Of a stretch of DNA of 64,000 nt, positions 1-8,943 are shown piece after piece (position 1 is the stretch's first letter; every line of letters starts with the position of its first letter). Location: assembly GCF_024204645.1 (NCBI RefSeq), contig NZ_CP100351.1, positions 3,250,001 to 3,314,000 of the forward strand. Direction: 5' to 3'. Source of the stretch: Desulfomicrobium sp. ZS1 (GTDB lineage: Bacteria > Desulfobacterota > Desulfovibrionia > Desulfovibrionales > Desulfomicrobiaceae). Made by a program: the position numbers and the translations under genes. The notes beneath the pieces are model-generated. The model was not told the origin of the DNA, did no database searches, and saw only the letters and a list, made by a program, of their open reading frames with translations.

Positions 1-216
1 CTCATCGCCTCCATCCCCGGACGGACCGCGGGCGGCGAGCTGTACGCCATCCCGGGCAGCGTGCCGAGCTGTCTCGCCCCTCCGCCGGGTTGCCGCTTTC
101 ATACGCGCTGCACGCAGGCCGGGCCGGACTGCCGCCGGGCTGTCCCGGAGATGGTGCGCGTGGCCTCGGACCACAGCGTGGCCTGCCACCTCTGTCCCAC
201 GGGAGGCGCGCTGTGA
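1..216 (+). CDS. Oligo/dipeptide ABC transporter ATPase, C-terminal end (partial)
   Basis: Reading frame 1 is open from the window edge to a TGA. It encodes the last 71 residues of a DppD/OppD-type ATPase. The motif GCRFHTRC and the following C/P-rich stretch (positions 91-150) are the C-terminal oligopeptide-binding domain found in Opp/Dpp ATPases. The Walker motifs lie upstream, outside the window. The stop overlaps the GTG start of the next ATPase (GTGA), as is usual for a D-F pair that forms the heterodimeric motor of a peptide importer. Only the partial status limits the call. Confidence 0.8.
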   Translation, partial: LIASIPGRTAGGELYAIPGSVPSCLAPPPGCRFHTRCTQAGPDCRRAVPEMVRVASDHSVACHLCPTGGAL

Positions 217-1187
217 ACGAGTCGCTGCTCCGCGTCCAGGACCTGTGCAAAGCCTTTGCGGTGGGTGGAAGTTTTCTGGGGGGAAAGAAGTGGCTGCGGG
301 CGGTGGACAAGGTCTCCCTGCACGTGGACCGTGGCGAGACCCTGGGGCTTGTCGGGGAGTCGGGCAGCGGAAAGACCACCGTCGGCAATCTGATCTTGCG
401 CCTGCTCTCCCCGGACAGCGGCGCGATCGTCTTCGAGGGCGTGGACATGACCCGGCTCGCCGGCTCGGAACTGGTCACGGCCAGGGCCCGCATGCAGGTC
501 GTCTTTCAGGATCCGCAGAGCTCCCTGGATCCGCGCATGACCGTGGGGTCCATCGTCTCTCTGCCGCTCAAGATTCTGGGCCTGGCCAAAGGAAGCGCGC
601 TGCGCGAGCGGGCCGTGGCGAGCCTAGCCGAAGTGGGCCTCGGGCCCGAATGCCTGGACCGGTATCCGCACGAATTTTCCGGCGGGCAGCGGCAGCGCAT
701 CGGCCTTGCGCGCGCTCTGGTCGCGAGTCCCGCCTTCGTGATCATGGACGAGCCCACCAGCGCCCTCGATGTCTCGGTCCAGGCGCAAATCCTGAACCTC
801 ATGGGCGATCTGCAGTCCCGTCACGGCCACGCCTACCTGTTCATTTCCCATGATCTGACCGTGGTCCGCCATGTCAGCCACCGCATCGCGGTCATGTACC
901 TGGGCGCCATCGTCGAGACGGCCCCCACGCAGACGCTTTTCGACAATCCGGCCCACCCGTACACGCGGGCGCTCTTGGCCTCGGTCCCCGTTCCCGACCC
1001 GCGCAACCGCCGCAACCTGGCCCTTCTGACCGGGGATGTGCCGAGCCCCGTGGACCTGCCGCCGGGGTGCCGTTTTCATCCGCGTTGCCCCGAGGCCCTG
1101 CCGCAGTGCGCCAGCCTGGACCCGCCAAGGGTGGTCCTGTCACCCGGACACGAGGTCGTCTGTCATCTTCACCAGCAAAACACGTAA
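213..1187 (+). CDS. dppF: Oligo/dipeptide ABC transporter ATPase, DppF/OppF type
   Basis: 324 residues. Cytoplasmic ATPase that powers peptide import with the DppD-like partner just upstream. Visible motifs are Walker A GESGSGKTT (about 48-56), signature FSGGQRQR (155-162), Walker B VIMDEPTSALD (176-186), switch His213, and a C-terminal GCRFHPRC segment. The GTG start at 213 was chosen because it overlaps the previous stop and gives the normal N-terminus; the frame stays open further upstream but there it lies inside the dppD-like gene. The D-aminopeptidase that follows supports a peptide, possibly cell-wall peptide, substrate. The dppF symbol is by family resemblance; oppF is equally possible. 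Confidence 0.88.
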   Translation: MNESLLRVQDLCKAFAVGGSFLGGKKWLRAVDKVSLHVDRGETLGLVGESGSGKTTVGNLILRLLSPDSGAIVFEGVDMTRLAGSELVTARARMQVVFQDPQSSLDPRMTVGSIVSLPLKILGLAKGSALRERAVASLAEVGLGPECLDRYPHEFSGGQRQRIGLARALVASPAFVIMDEPTSALDVSVQAQILNLMGDLQSRHGHAYLFISHDLTVVRHVSHRIAVMYLGAIVETAPTQTLFDNPAHPYTRALLASVPVPDPRNRRNLALLTGDVPSPVDLPPGCRFHPRCPEALPQCASLDPPRVVLSPGHEVVCHLHQQNT

Positions 1188-1197
1188 GGATACCACC

Positions 1198-2022
1198 ATG
1201 AAAATCTATATCAGCGCAGACATCGAAGGCGTGGGCGGCGTGGCCCGCCACGAGCATTCCCGCGTGGACGGCCGCGAATACCCCCTGGCGCGCCGGTTGA
1301 TGACAAACGAGGTCAACGCGGCCATTGGCGGGGCCTTCGAGGCCGGGGCCATGGATGTGACCGTGTCGGATTCGCACAACGTGGGCCTCAATCTCCTGCC
1401 CGAGGAGCTCGACGAGCGCGCCCGCCTGGTCATGGGCTCGCCGCGAACCCTGTCCATGATGCACGGCATCGACGCCACGTATTCGGCCGCGTTCTTCGTC
1501 GGCTATCACGCCATGGGCGGCACCATGGACGCGAGCATCGTGCACACCTTCACAGGCAGAATCCAGGAAGTGCGTTTGAACGGGATCAAAGTCGGAGAGA
1601 TCGGACTGAACGCGGCCCTGGCCGGACACTTCGGCGTGCCCGTGGCCTTCGTGGCCGGGGATCTGGCCGCCTGTCGCGAGGCCGAGGCCCTGCTGCCGGG
1701 CGTGCGCACCCTGGCGGTCAAGGAAGCCATCGGGGCCTACGCCGCCATCTGCGAGCACCCCGCCAGGACATGTCGGGCCATCCACGCCGCGGCCATGGAA
1801 GCGATCACCAATCCCCCCAAGGTCAAGCCGCTGGTTTTCTCCGGCGAGGTCGAGTTGACGGTGCGCTGCACCACGGCGTCAGGCGCCGACCGCGCAGGCA
1901 TGATCCCGCGCGCCGAGCGCCTGGACGACCTCACGGTACAATACGTCGGTCGCGACGTGATTGAAGCTTTCAAGGCCTTCAACACCATGAGTTGTCTGGT
2001 GGAGCTGGTGCCGTTCATCTGA
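1198..2022 (+). CDS. dppA: D-aminopeptidase, M55 family (DppA)
   Basis: 274 residues. Zinc peptidase of the DppA family, which removes N-terminal D-amino acids from short peptides such as D-Ala-D-Ala-containing ones. The family metal and catalytic residues are in place: Asp8 and Glu10 in SADIEGVGG, His60 in SDSHN, His104 in GYHAM and Glu134 in VGEIGLN. The ribosome site AAGGA overlaps the dppF stop, so the gene is the last cistron of the peptide-import operon. Together they suggest import and trimming of murein-derived peptides (inference). Confidence 0.9.
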   Translation: MKIYISADIEGVGGVARHEHSRVDGREYPLARRLMTNEVNAAIGGAFEAGAMDVTVSDSHNVGLNLLPEELDERARLVMGSPRTLSMMHGIDATYSAAFFVGYHAMGGTMDASIVHTFTGRIQEVRLNGIKVGEIGLNAALAGHFGVPVAFVAGDLAACREAEALLPGVRTLAVKEAIGAYAAICEHPARTCRAIHAAAMEAITNPPKVKPLVFSGEVELTVRCTTASGADRAGMIPRAERLDDLTVQYVGRDVIEAFKAFNTMSCLVELVPFI

Positions 2023-2038
2023 GAAGCGCGGCGCGATC

Positions 2039-2071
2039 ATCACGCTTGACGTTAATCACGCCAAGCGTGAT
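2039..2071 (+). promoter_or_regulatory. Inverted repeat, likely HigA-type operator
   Basis: A perfect 10-bp inverted repeat, ATCACGCTTG at 2039-2048 and CAAGCGTGAT at 2062-2071, with a 13-base spacer that carries a third partial copy of the half-site (AATCACGC). It ends 10 bases before the ATG of the HTH gene. This is the position expected of an autorepression operator. It is not followed by a T-run, so it is less likely to be a terminator for dppA. Confidence 0.55.
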
Positions 2072-2081
2072 TATTTAAAAT

Positions 2082-2384
2082 ATGAACGAAACGCAACGTC
2101 CCATCACTCCCGGCGAAATCCTTCTGGAAGAATTTCTGAAGCCCATGGGCGTCAGCCAGTACCGTCTGGCCAAGGAAGTCAATGTGCCCGCGCAGCGCAT
2201 CAGCGAGATCGTGGCGGGGCGACGCGGCATCACGGCGGACACCGACCTGCGCCTGTGCCGTTTTTTCGGCCTCTCCAAGGGCTATTGGCTCCGCGCCCAG
2301 GCCGCGCATGACACGGAAGTCGCTGAGCGCACGCTCAAGGCCGAACTGCAGAAGATCAAGCCATGGTCCGGCGCCGCGGCCTGA
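2082..2384 (+). CDS. HigA/VapI-like HTH antitoxin family regulator
   Basis: 100 residues. XRE-type helix-turn-helix protein with the HigA-family layout: an N-terminal PITPGEILLEEFLKPMG, then a helix-turn-helix with QYRLAKEVNVPAQRISEIVAGRR (about residues 26-48). The C-terminus SKGYWLRAQAAHD is also typical of HigA antitoxins. HigA proteins normally neutralise a HigB RNase encoded just upstream, but no HigB-like ORF is present on either side. It is therefore either an orphan antitoxin or a stand-alone repressor. The palindrome directly upstream suggests autoregulation. Confidence 0.8.
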   Translation: MNETQRPITPGEILLEEFLKPMGVSQYRLAKEVNVPAQRISEIVAGRRGITADTDLRLCRFFGLSKGYWLRAQAAHDTEVAERTLKAELQKIKPWSGAAA

Positions 2385-2400
2385 TTCCCGCATTTTCGGC

Positions 2401-3231
2401 TCAGCTTTCCGGCAACCCGCCCGTTATCGCCGATTCGGGCAGACCAAACGGCAGATAGTTCACCGCCATCCGGTCTTTCAGTTCCACTCCGCTGTTACCC
2501 AGCCGAAAGGCTTCCTCCACCAGATAACCGAGCTTGCGCACACCCTCAGGTATGCTCAGTCCCCCATCACGCACGTTGGAGATGCAGTTGCGCCGCTCGT
2601 CCGTGGTGCCGGGTCCGGGGTTCATGGTCAGGTAGATGCCCATGGAGTTGGGCGAGGACAGGCCCGGCCGCTCGCCGATGAGGATTATCGACAATCTGGC
2701 CGAGAGGAGGCTCGCGATCTCGTCGGCGATGGCCACCCGCGCGTTTTCCACCAGGCAGACCGGCGCTACGGTCAGCCCGGCCTGGTCGAAAATTTTCAAA
2801 CAGGCCAGGACAAAGGGCTCGGCGTTCTCGTGGATGGCCCTGGCCGAGAGGCCGTCGCCCACCACCAGGCAGATATCAAATCCCGTCTTCTCGCTTTCCA
2901 GAAGGGCCCGCGAACGCAGGCTGAGCCGCCGCCCCTTGTCCGGACGGGTCAGGTATTCGCTCCGGTCGGTCACGCTTGATTCCAGTTCCAGACAGGCCAG
3001 TTTGGCCCCGGCCAGCCCGACCCCGGCCAGACGCGCGGCCAGTTCAGCCCTGCGAAACGGCGAATGCACCGCGTCGCGGGCCCGGGCATGATCGAGCCTG
3101 AATGACAGACTTTCTTTGAGCGGCAGACTGGAGCCGGACCGCCCCAGGGCGATGCGGGCGGCGGTAAAGCGCTTGAGCTCGGCCCAAGGATCTTCAATGA
3201 CAGGGTGAAAAGATGAGCTCGGTTCGTTCAT
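2401..3231 (-). CDS. eutC: Ethanolamine ammonia-lyase small subunit EutC
   Basis: 276 residues. Small subunit of the adenosylcobalamin-dependent lyase that converts ethanolamine to acetaldehyde and ammonia. Family segments are clear: the region around HARARDAVHSPF, then DICLVVGDGLSARAIHENAEP, then the IGERPGLSSPNSMGIY stretch. Length is normal. Its ATG overlaps the eutB stop (ATGA), so the two subunits are translationally coupled. No microcompartment shell gene, eutD/E or regulator is nearby, so acetaldehyde must be handled by enzymes elsewhere (inference). Confidence 0.93.
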   Translation of the reverse strand: MNEPSSSFHPVIEDPWAELKRFTAARIALGRSGSSLPLKESLSFRLDHARARDAVHSPFRRAELAARLAGVGLAGAKLACLELESSVTDRSEYLTRPDKGRRLSLRSRALLESEKTGFDICLVVGDGLSARAIHENAEPFVLACLKIFDQAGLTVAPVCLVENARVAIADEIASLLSARLSIILIGERPGLSSPNSMGIYLTMNPGPGTTDERRNCISNVRDGGLSIPEGVRKLGYLVEEAFRLGNSGVELKDRMAVNYLPFGLPESAITGGLPES

Positions 3232-4586
3232 TTTCCCCCCGCAACCCCGTTCGGCAGGGCCAGAAGTCGGTTGGACTTCTCGATGGGCACAAGCCCTCCG
3301 GCCCCGTCCATGATGCCCGACGATTCAATCCACGTCGCGAATTCCGGCGCGGGATTGCGTCCCAGAAGTTTGCGCAGGTAGGCCGCGTCGTGGAAGGACG
3401 TGGACTGATAGTTGAGCATGATATCATCCGCGCCGGGCACGCCCATGACAAAGGTGCAGCCCGCCGTGCCGAGCAGGGTCAGGAGCGCGTCCATGTCGTC
3501 CTGATCGGCCTCGGCGTGGTTGGTGTAGCAGACGTCCACGCCCATGGGCAGGCCCATGAGCTTGCCGCAGAAATGGTCCTCCAGCCCGGCGCGGGTGATC
3601 TGCTTGCCGCTCAGCAGATATTCCGGGCCGATGAATCCGACCACCGTGTTGACCAGCAGCGGCTCGAACTTCCGGGCCACGGCGTAGGCCCGGGCCTCGA
3701 TGGTCTGCTGGTCCACCCCGTGATGCGCACCGGCCGAAAGCGCGCTGCCCTGGCCGGTCTCGAAATACATGACGTTGTCGCCCACAGTGCCGCGCCCCAA
3801 AGACCGCGTTGCCTCCAGCGCTTCCTGCAGCAGGGACAGGGAAACCCCGAAGCTTGCGTTGGCTCCTTGCGTCCCGGCGATGGACTGGAAACAGAGGTCC
3901 ACGGGCGCGCCGCGCTTTATGGCCTCCATGGTCGTGGTCACGTGGGTCAGCACGCAGCTTTGGGTCGGGATGGCGTACCGGGAAATGAGCCCGTCCAGCA
4001 TCTCCAGGATGCGGCGGATGTTGTCCAGGTTGTCCGTAGCCGGATTGATGCCGATGACCGCGTCCCCGCAGCCGTAGCACAGCCCGTCCAAGGTGGAGGC
4101 GGCGATGCCCTTCAGGTCATCGGTGGGATGATTGGGCTGCAGGCGCACCGAGAAAGTGCCGGGCAAGCCGATGGTGTTGCGAAAGCGGGTCACGACCCGG
4201 CACTTGGAGGCGACCAGAATGAGATCCTGCAGGCGCATCAGCTTGGACACGGCGGCGACCATCTCCGGAGTCAGGCCCGGAGCCAGTCGCGTCAGGGCCG
4301 CCCCGTCCGCCTCGTCGGTCAGTAGCCAGTCGCGCAGCTCGCCCACACTGAAGCTCCGCACCGGCGCAAAGGCTTCGGGATCGTGGGAATCGACGATCAG
4401 CCGCGTGACCTCGTCGTCCTCGTAGGGGATGACGAACTCCTCCAGAAAACGGGTCAGCGGCACTTCGGCCAGCGCCATCTGGGCGCGCACCCGCTCCTCT
4501 TCCGTCTCCGCCGCCACCCCGGCCAGGACGTCGCCGGACCGCAAGGGCGTGGCCTTGGCCAATAAATCCTTCAATGTTCGTTTCAT
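3228..4586 (-). CDS. eutB: Ethanolamine ammonia-lyase large subunit EutB
   Basis: 452 residues, the usual size for EutB. It forms the TIM-barrel catalytic subunit that holds the substrate and, with EutC, coenzyme B12. Recognisable blocks include GLCYGCGDAVIGINPATDN, SCVLTHVTTTMEAI, FQSIAGTQGANASFG and MGVDVCYTNHAEADQDDMD. The start at 4586 (MKRTLKDLL) was chosen over an upstream in-frame ATG because it matches the family N-terminus and an AGGACTTGAG-like site precedes it. The gene is the first of a two-gene leftward operon with eutC. Confidence 0.94.
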   Translation of the reverse strand: MKRTLKDLLAKATPLRSGDVLAGVAAETEEERVRAQMALAEVPLTRFLEEFVIPYEDDEVTRLIVDSHDPEAFAPVRSFSVGELRDWLLTDEADGAALTRLAPGLTPEMVAAVSKLMRLQDLILVASKCRVVTRFRNTIGLPGTFSVRLQPNHPTDDLKGIAASTLDGLCYGCGDAVIGINPATDNLDNIRRILEMLDGLISRYAIPTQSCVLTHVTTTMEAIKRGAPVDLCFQSIAGTQGANASFGVSLSLLQEALEATRSLGRGTVGDNVMYFETGQGSALSAGAHHGVDQQTIEARAYAVARKFEPLLVNTVVGFIGPEYLLSGKQITRAGLEDHFCGKLMGLPMGVDVCYTNHAEADQDDMDALLTLLGTAGCTFVMGVPGADDIMLNYQSTSFHDAAYLRKLLGRNPAPEFATWIESSGIMDGAGGLVPIEKSNRLLALPNGVAGGK

Positions 4587-4665
4587 CTCAAGTCCTTTAG
4601 GGCAAGGCGGAGCCTGAATTTTCCGTATTCGCGCCCGCGACGTGCACGCAAGGTCATGGCCGCGC

Positions 4666-5802
4666 CTATGGAACCCAGGCAAAACGGGTGTACAGCTGCT
4701 CTTTGGCGGCCTGAATGCGCTCATACGAGGCTGCAATTCTCTCGGCGGACAGGCGCCCGTCCTCCACGGCCTTGACCAGAATATCAATGGCTTTGGGTAC
4801 GATCTCAGGATCGTAATCCAGGTTGTTGCCGAAAACCAGCACATCCACCCCGGCCTCGACAGCCAGAAGAATCGCTTCGGCCTGGCCATAATGATCGGCG
4901 ATGGCGCGCATCTGCATGTCGTCGGAGACGATGACGCCCTGAAAACCCAGACGCTGCCGCAAAAGCCCCCTCAGCACAGCCTTGGACAGGGTGCTTGGGT
5001 AGGCATCGTCAAGCTGGCGCAGGAAGAGATGCCCGGTCATGATCAGCGGGCTGGCCTTCAGCGGAATCAGCATCTCGTAGGGACGCAGCTCCGCAGCGCT
5101 CCAAGTGTTGCTGATGTCGGTCAGTCCACGATGCGAGTCCGCCGAGGCGCTGCCATGCCCGGGAAAATGCTTGAGACAGGGCAGCACGCCCTGCGCCAGC
5201 AGCCCTCGGCAGAAAGCATGGGCATGGAGCGCGACGAGGTCCGGATCGGCGGAGAAACTGCGCTCCAGGGCGCCAATGGCCGGGCTCTGCGGGTTGACGT
5301 CCACATCCGCCACCGGGGCAAAATCGAGATTGACGCCAAGATCCGCCAGCAGCTTTCCGGTCCGCTCGCCCTCAAGCCGGGTCTGGGCCGGCGTGCCCTG
5401 CCCCATGGCCTTGGCCGAAGGGCTCGGCGGAAATCCCTGGGCCTCCTTGAAACGTCGCACCCGTCCGCCTTCCTGATCCACGGCGACAAAAAGCGGGACC
5501 CGGGCGTTCGCCTGCAGGCTCGCGGTCAGCGCCCTGACCTGCTCCGGGCTCTGGATGTTGCGTTCGGCGCTTTGCAGCTGCACGTCGCGATCAAAGAAGA
5601 TCACACCCCCAAGGTTGTGCTCCCGAATGTCGCGCAGGATCGGGGAGTTCCCGTCGACGGCGGTTCCGCGAAAACCGACCAGAAGCATCTGACCGATCAT
5701 GTCGCGAAGAAGCGTCTGCTCCGCCGCGAGCAACGGGCCGGGCAGCATGGCGAGCAACACCGTGCAGGCGACACCCCGACAAAAAGTTCCAAATGACGTC
5801 AT
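4666..5802 (-). CDS. GH3 beta-N-acetylhexosaminidase (NagZ-like), exported
   Basis: 378 residues. Glycoside hydrolase family 3 enzyme that removes terminal N-acetylglucosamine, for example from muropeptides. The NagZ signature KHFPGHG (211-217), with its downstream catalytic His/Asp pair (DSH), and the nucleophile Asp in VSDDMQM (about 292-298) are present. Residues 1-27 form a signal peptide ending LLAAEQ, so the enzyme is probably periplasmic, unlike cytosolic E. coli NagZ. The start at 5802 was chosen because it gives this signal. It lies downstream of the TRAP genes on the same strand with a 73-base gap. Confidence 0.88.
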   Translation of the reverse strand: MTSFGTFCRGVACTVLLAMLPGPLLAAEQTLLRDMIGQMLLVGFRGTAVDGNSPILRDIREHNLGGVIFFDRDVQLQSAERNIQSPEQVRALTASLQANARVPLFVAVDQEGGRVRRFKEAQGFPPSPSAKAMGQGTPAQTRLEGERTGKLLADLGVNLDFAPVADVDVNPQSPAIGALERSFSADPDLVALHAHAFCRGLLAQGVLPCLKHFPGHGSASADSHRGLTDISNTWSAAELRPYEMLIPLKASPLIMTGHLFLRQLDDAYPSTLSKAVLRGLLRQRLGFQGVIVSDDMQMRAIADHYGQAEAILLAVEAGVDVLVFGNNLDYDPEIVPKAIDILVKAVEDGRLSAERIAASYERIQAAKEQLYTRFAWVP

Positions 5803-5875
5803 TGTTTTTCCTCTCTTGCTGGAAGCCGGGAGGACACCCCTGACAGGGAGCCCCCCGGCTGCGTTGCTGCGTTCG

Positions 5876-7201
5876 TTACTTGGGAAAGTACAGCTCCGGC
5901 AAGTAGAGGGCAATCTGCGGAAAAGTGATGATCAGGCCAAGGCCGATGATCATCAAGGTCACGAAAGGCACGATGGAGCCGTAGATGTCGACCAGGGTGA
6001 CTTCCTTGGGCGCCATAGCCTTCATCAGGAAGAGGTTGTAGCCGAACGGCGGGGTCATGTAGGCGATCTGGCAGGTTACGGTATAAAGAACGCCGTACCA
6101 GATGGGGTTGAAGCCAAGAGCAATGATGAGCGGGATGTACAGCGGCGCGACGATGACCAGCATGGCCGTATCGTCCAGGAACATGCCCATGATGATATAG
6201 GAAACCTGCATCATGATCAGCACGCCCCAGGGTGAAAGCCCCCACTTTTCAAGAAACAGGATTTCGATGGCGTGCACCGCGCCCAGCCCATCGAAGACCG
6301 CTCCGTAACAAAGTGCCGCCAGGATGATCCACATGAACATGCAGCTCACGGACAGCGTCTTGTGCAGCGATGAATCAAGCACCGTACGGCTCAAACGCCC
6401 CTTGGCCATGGCGGCGATCATGGCCGCGGCCGCGCCCACGGCGGAGCTTTCGACCAGACTTGTCACGCCCAGCATGAAAAGCCCGGTGACCATGAAGACG
6501 ATGGCGATGGGAACAATGCCCGCACGCAGCAGGGCGATCTTCTCCCTGCCGGTGATGCTGGAACGCTCCTCAAAGGAAAGGGACGGCCCCAGAGCCGGGT
6601 TCAATTTGCAGCGGATCACGATGTAGCCCACGAACAACAAGGCCAGCAAAAGCCCCGGAAACACCCCTGCCAACCAGAGCTGGCTGACCGGCTGGCGTGC
6701 GATCATACCATAAAGGACCAGCACGATGCTCGGCGGCACCATGATCCCGAGCGAGCTTCCGGCCTGGATCACGCCGGTGATCATCTTCTTGTCGTATCCC
6801 CTTTTAAGCATCTCCGGCAGGGCGATGCTCGTACCGATGGCCATGCCCGCAACAGACAGTCCGTTCATGGCCGAAATGGCGACCATGAGCACCACCGTGC
6901 CGATGGCCAGACCGCCGTTCAGGGGCCCCATCCAGACATGAAACATCTTGTAGAGGTCGTTGGCGATGCCCGATTCGCTCAGCATGTAGCCCATGAAGAT
7001 GAAAAGTGGCAGGGTCAAGAGCGGAAACCAGTTCAGGAGCACCATGCTCGCGTTGAAAGGCATCTCCGAGCCGCCGTCGCCCCAAAGCAGGAGCGAAGCT
7101 GCCGCTCCGACAAAGCCCACGGCTCCAAACACCCTCTGTCCGGTCAGAAGCAGCACCATGAGGGTCGTGCACATAAGAAGAGCGATCATTTCATAGCTCA
7201 T
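5876..7201 (-). CDS. dctM: TRAP transporter large permease (DctM)
   Basis: 441 residues, about 12 hydrophobic segments. It is the transmembrane core of a tripartite ATP-independent transporter that takes up a carboxylate driven by an ion gradient. Family motifs include PLFIFMGYMLSESGIA, the AGSSLGIMVPPSIVLVLYG region and MFLDDTAMLVIVAPLY. The start at 7201 overlaps the dctQ stop (ATGA); the open frame continues upstream only as an out-of-family reading of dctQ. Works with the adjacent DctQ and DctP proteins. Confidence 0.93.
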   Translation of the reverse strand: MSYEMIALLMCTTLMVLLLTGQRVFGAVGFVGAAASLLLWGDGGSEMPFNASMVLLNWFPLLTLPLFIFMGYMLSESGIANDLYKMFHVWMGPLNGGLAIGTVVLMVAISAMNGLSVAGMAIGTSIALPEMLKRGYDKKMITGVIQAGSSLGIMVPPSIVLVLYGMIARQPVSQLWLAGVFPGLLLALLFVGYIVIRCKLNPALGPSLSFEERSSITGREKIALLRAGIVPIAIVFMVTGLFMLGVTSLVESSAVGAAAAMIAAMAKGRLSRTVLDSSLHKTLSVSCMFMWIILAALCYGAVFDGLGAVHAIEILFLEKWGLSPWGVLIMMQVSYIIMGMFLDDTAMLVIVAPLYIPLIIALGFNPIWYGVLYTVTCQIAYMTPPFGYNLFLMKAMAPKEVTLVDIYGSIVPFVTLMIIGLGLIITFPQIALYLPELYFPK

Positions 7202-7734
7202 GGCATCACATCTCCGTAGGTTTTGAGCATGTCCACGCCCATGGCTTTGGATATGTCCTTGATCAGGCGGGACACACACTGCAGCACCATGAGCACGATG
7301 CCGACGACCATGATGATCTTGATCGGCGAAAGCGGCGGAGCCCAGGCGGAATAGTTCTTCTGGCCGTACTCTAGGGAATAGGCGGTGCTCGATATGCCGC
7401 CATAAAGCAGCATGCCGAGATAAAAAAGCAGGAAGAAGGACGTGAACGCGTCGATGATGGCCCGGGTCTTCGGTGTCCAGGTGCTGTAGAGCACGTCCAT
7501 GCGCACATGCCCGCGCAGGATGACCGAATAGCCGCCTCCGAGAAGATAGTAGGCGGCCATGGTGAACTGCGCCAGCTCCACGGCCCAGACCACGGGTGAA
7601 TTGAGCAGGCTTCGTGAAAAAGACGCATACAGAAGGATGAGCATCATCACGAACATGAGGTACATGGCGAATTTCCCGACCAGACGATTGAGGGCGTCCA
7701 CGTATTTCGTATATGTCACCAATGCTTTGAACAC
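7198..7734 (-). CDS. dctQ: TRAP transporter small permease (DctQ)
   Basis: 178 residues with four membrane segments. The small membrane subunit pairs with DctM. The motif WAVELAQFTMAAYYLLGGGY followed by RGHVRMDVLYS matches the DctQ family (membrane helix then R-x-H-x-R-x-D). It sits between dctP and dctM and its stop overlaps the dctM start. Substrate cannot be told from sequence. Confidence 0.9.
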   Translation of the reverse strand: MFKALVTYTKYVDALNRLVGKFAMYLMFVMMLILLYASFSRSLLNSPVVWAVELAQFTMAAYYLLGGGYSVILRGHVRMDVLYSTWTPKTRAIIDAFTSFFLLFYLGMLLYGGISSTAYSLEYGQKNYSAWAPPLSPIKIIMVVGIVLMVLQCVSRLIKDISKAMGVDMLKTYGDVMP

Positions 7735-7829
7735 AGGGCACCTCGCAAAGGATTATGGCTTACCCCCAGGCGGCCGCCTTTTCGGGCGCAACGGGGGAAT
7801 CGGTCCCCTAAGCCGGGGACCGGGAAAGG

Positions 7830-7851
7830 CCCGGCTCCCTTGGAAGCCGGG
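7830..7851 (-). other. Hairpin between dctP and dctQ
   Basis: CCCGGCT at 7830-7836 and AGCCGGG at 7845-7851 form a 7-bp GC stem with an 8-base loop in the 153-base gap between dctP and dctQ. No clear U-run follows on the minus strand. Such a hairpin could stabilise the dctP message relative to dctQM (binding protein in excess), but this is inference. Confidence 0.35.
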
Positions 7852-7887
7852 CGGATTGATTTCCGGACAGGGAATTTACCGGCAGCG

Positions 7888-8943
7888 CTAGGCGTAACGG
7901 TACGGCTTGCCCGCCTTTTTCATGGTCTCGGTGTAATCCTTGAGGATCTGGACAACCTTGGCGCAACGTGGGCTGGTGGCCGCGATTTCGTCCCAGTATT
8001 TGACCGCTTCCGCCTCCACCTGGGCCCATTCTTCCTCGGGGATGGTGGTCAGTTCGAGCTTTCCGCCCTTGGTGCGGTAGTGTGCCTCTCCCCACCAGTA
8101 CCAGTGCTGGCGATAGTAGTTGGAGCTGTCCATGGTGACCTTGAAGAGAGTCTTCAAGTGATCGGGAACCTGTTCCCATTTGTCGGAGTTGGCAAAATAC
8201 GAACCCACCCAGGCGCCATTTATGTTGTTGGTCAGATAGTATTTCGTCACATCGGCCCAGCCCACGGTATAGTCCTCGGTGATGCCGGACCAGGCGATAC
8301 CGTCCAGCTCTCCGGTCTGCAGGGCCACTTCGACGTCTTCCCAGGGCAGGGTGACGGGCACCACGCCGAAACGCTGCATGAATTTGCCGCCGGTGGGAAA
8401 GGTGAAGACGCGCTTTCCCTTCAGATCCGCCAGCGAGCGGATGGGCTGCTTGGTGGCGAAGTTGCATGGATCCCATGCGCCGGCTCCAAGCCAGGTCACG
8501 CCTTTGACTTCGCTGTAGGCCTCCTGCCAGATCTCATTCAAACCGTAATGGTTGAAGAGGGTGGGCACATCGAGAGAATAGCGCGTTGCGAAGGGAAAGT
8601 ACGCGGCGAAAACGGCCACGTCGACGGGCGCGGCGATAGAGTCGTCGTCGCTCTGCACGGCGTCGATGGTGCCGCGCTGCATGGCCCTGAACAGTTCGGG
8701 CGTGGGCACGAGCTGGTCCGCGTTATAGAGTTCAATGACCATGTCGCCGCTTGCGATTTTGTTGAAGGCATCGATCTGCGGCTTGATGACATGCTCGGCC
8801 AGGGCAGGACCGGCGTACGTCTGCAGACGCCAGCGGATGGGCGTTTTTTTGGAAGCATGCACAAAGGGTGCGTTGACCACTGTCGCTGCCGCCGCGGCGG
8901 TGGCTCCCAGCCCTGCCATTTTGACAAACTCTCTTCTTTTCAT
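7888..8943 (-). CDS. dctP: TRAP transporter substrate-binding protein (DctP family), Tat-exported
   Basis: 351 residues. Periplasmic binding protein that hands substrate to the DctQM permease. The N-terminus KRREFVKMAG followed by an alanine-rich stretch to FVHASKK (about residue 32) is a twin-arginine signal. Family features include the DLKGKRVF region and GELDGIAWSGITEDYTVGWADVTKYY. The start at 8943 was chosen because it begins the Tat signal; an upstream in-frame ATG adds 25 non-conserved residues. A candidate sigma-54 promoter lies 130-145 bases upstream, and dctQ and dctM follow. Confidence 0.92.
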   Translation of the reverse strand: MKRREFVKMAGLGATAAAAATVVNAPFVHASKKTPIRWRLQTYAGPALAEHVIKPQIDAFNKIASGDMVIELYNADQLVPTPELFRAMQRGTIDAVQSDDDSIAAPVDVAVFAAYFPFATRYSLDVPTLFNHYGLNEIWQEAYSEVKGVTWLGAGAWDPCNFATKQPIRSLADLKGKRVFTFPTGGKFMQRFGVVPVTLPWEDVEVALQTGELDGIAWSGITEDYTVGWADVTKYYLTNNINGAWVGSYFANSDKWEQVPDHLKTLFKVTMDSSNYYRQHWYWWGEAHYRTKGGKLELTTIPEEEWAQVEAEAVKYWDEIAATSPRCAKVVQILKDYTETMKKAGKPYRYA

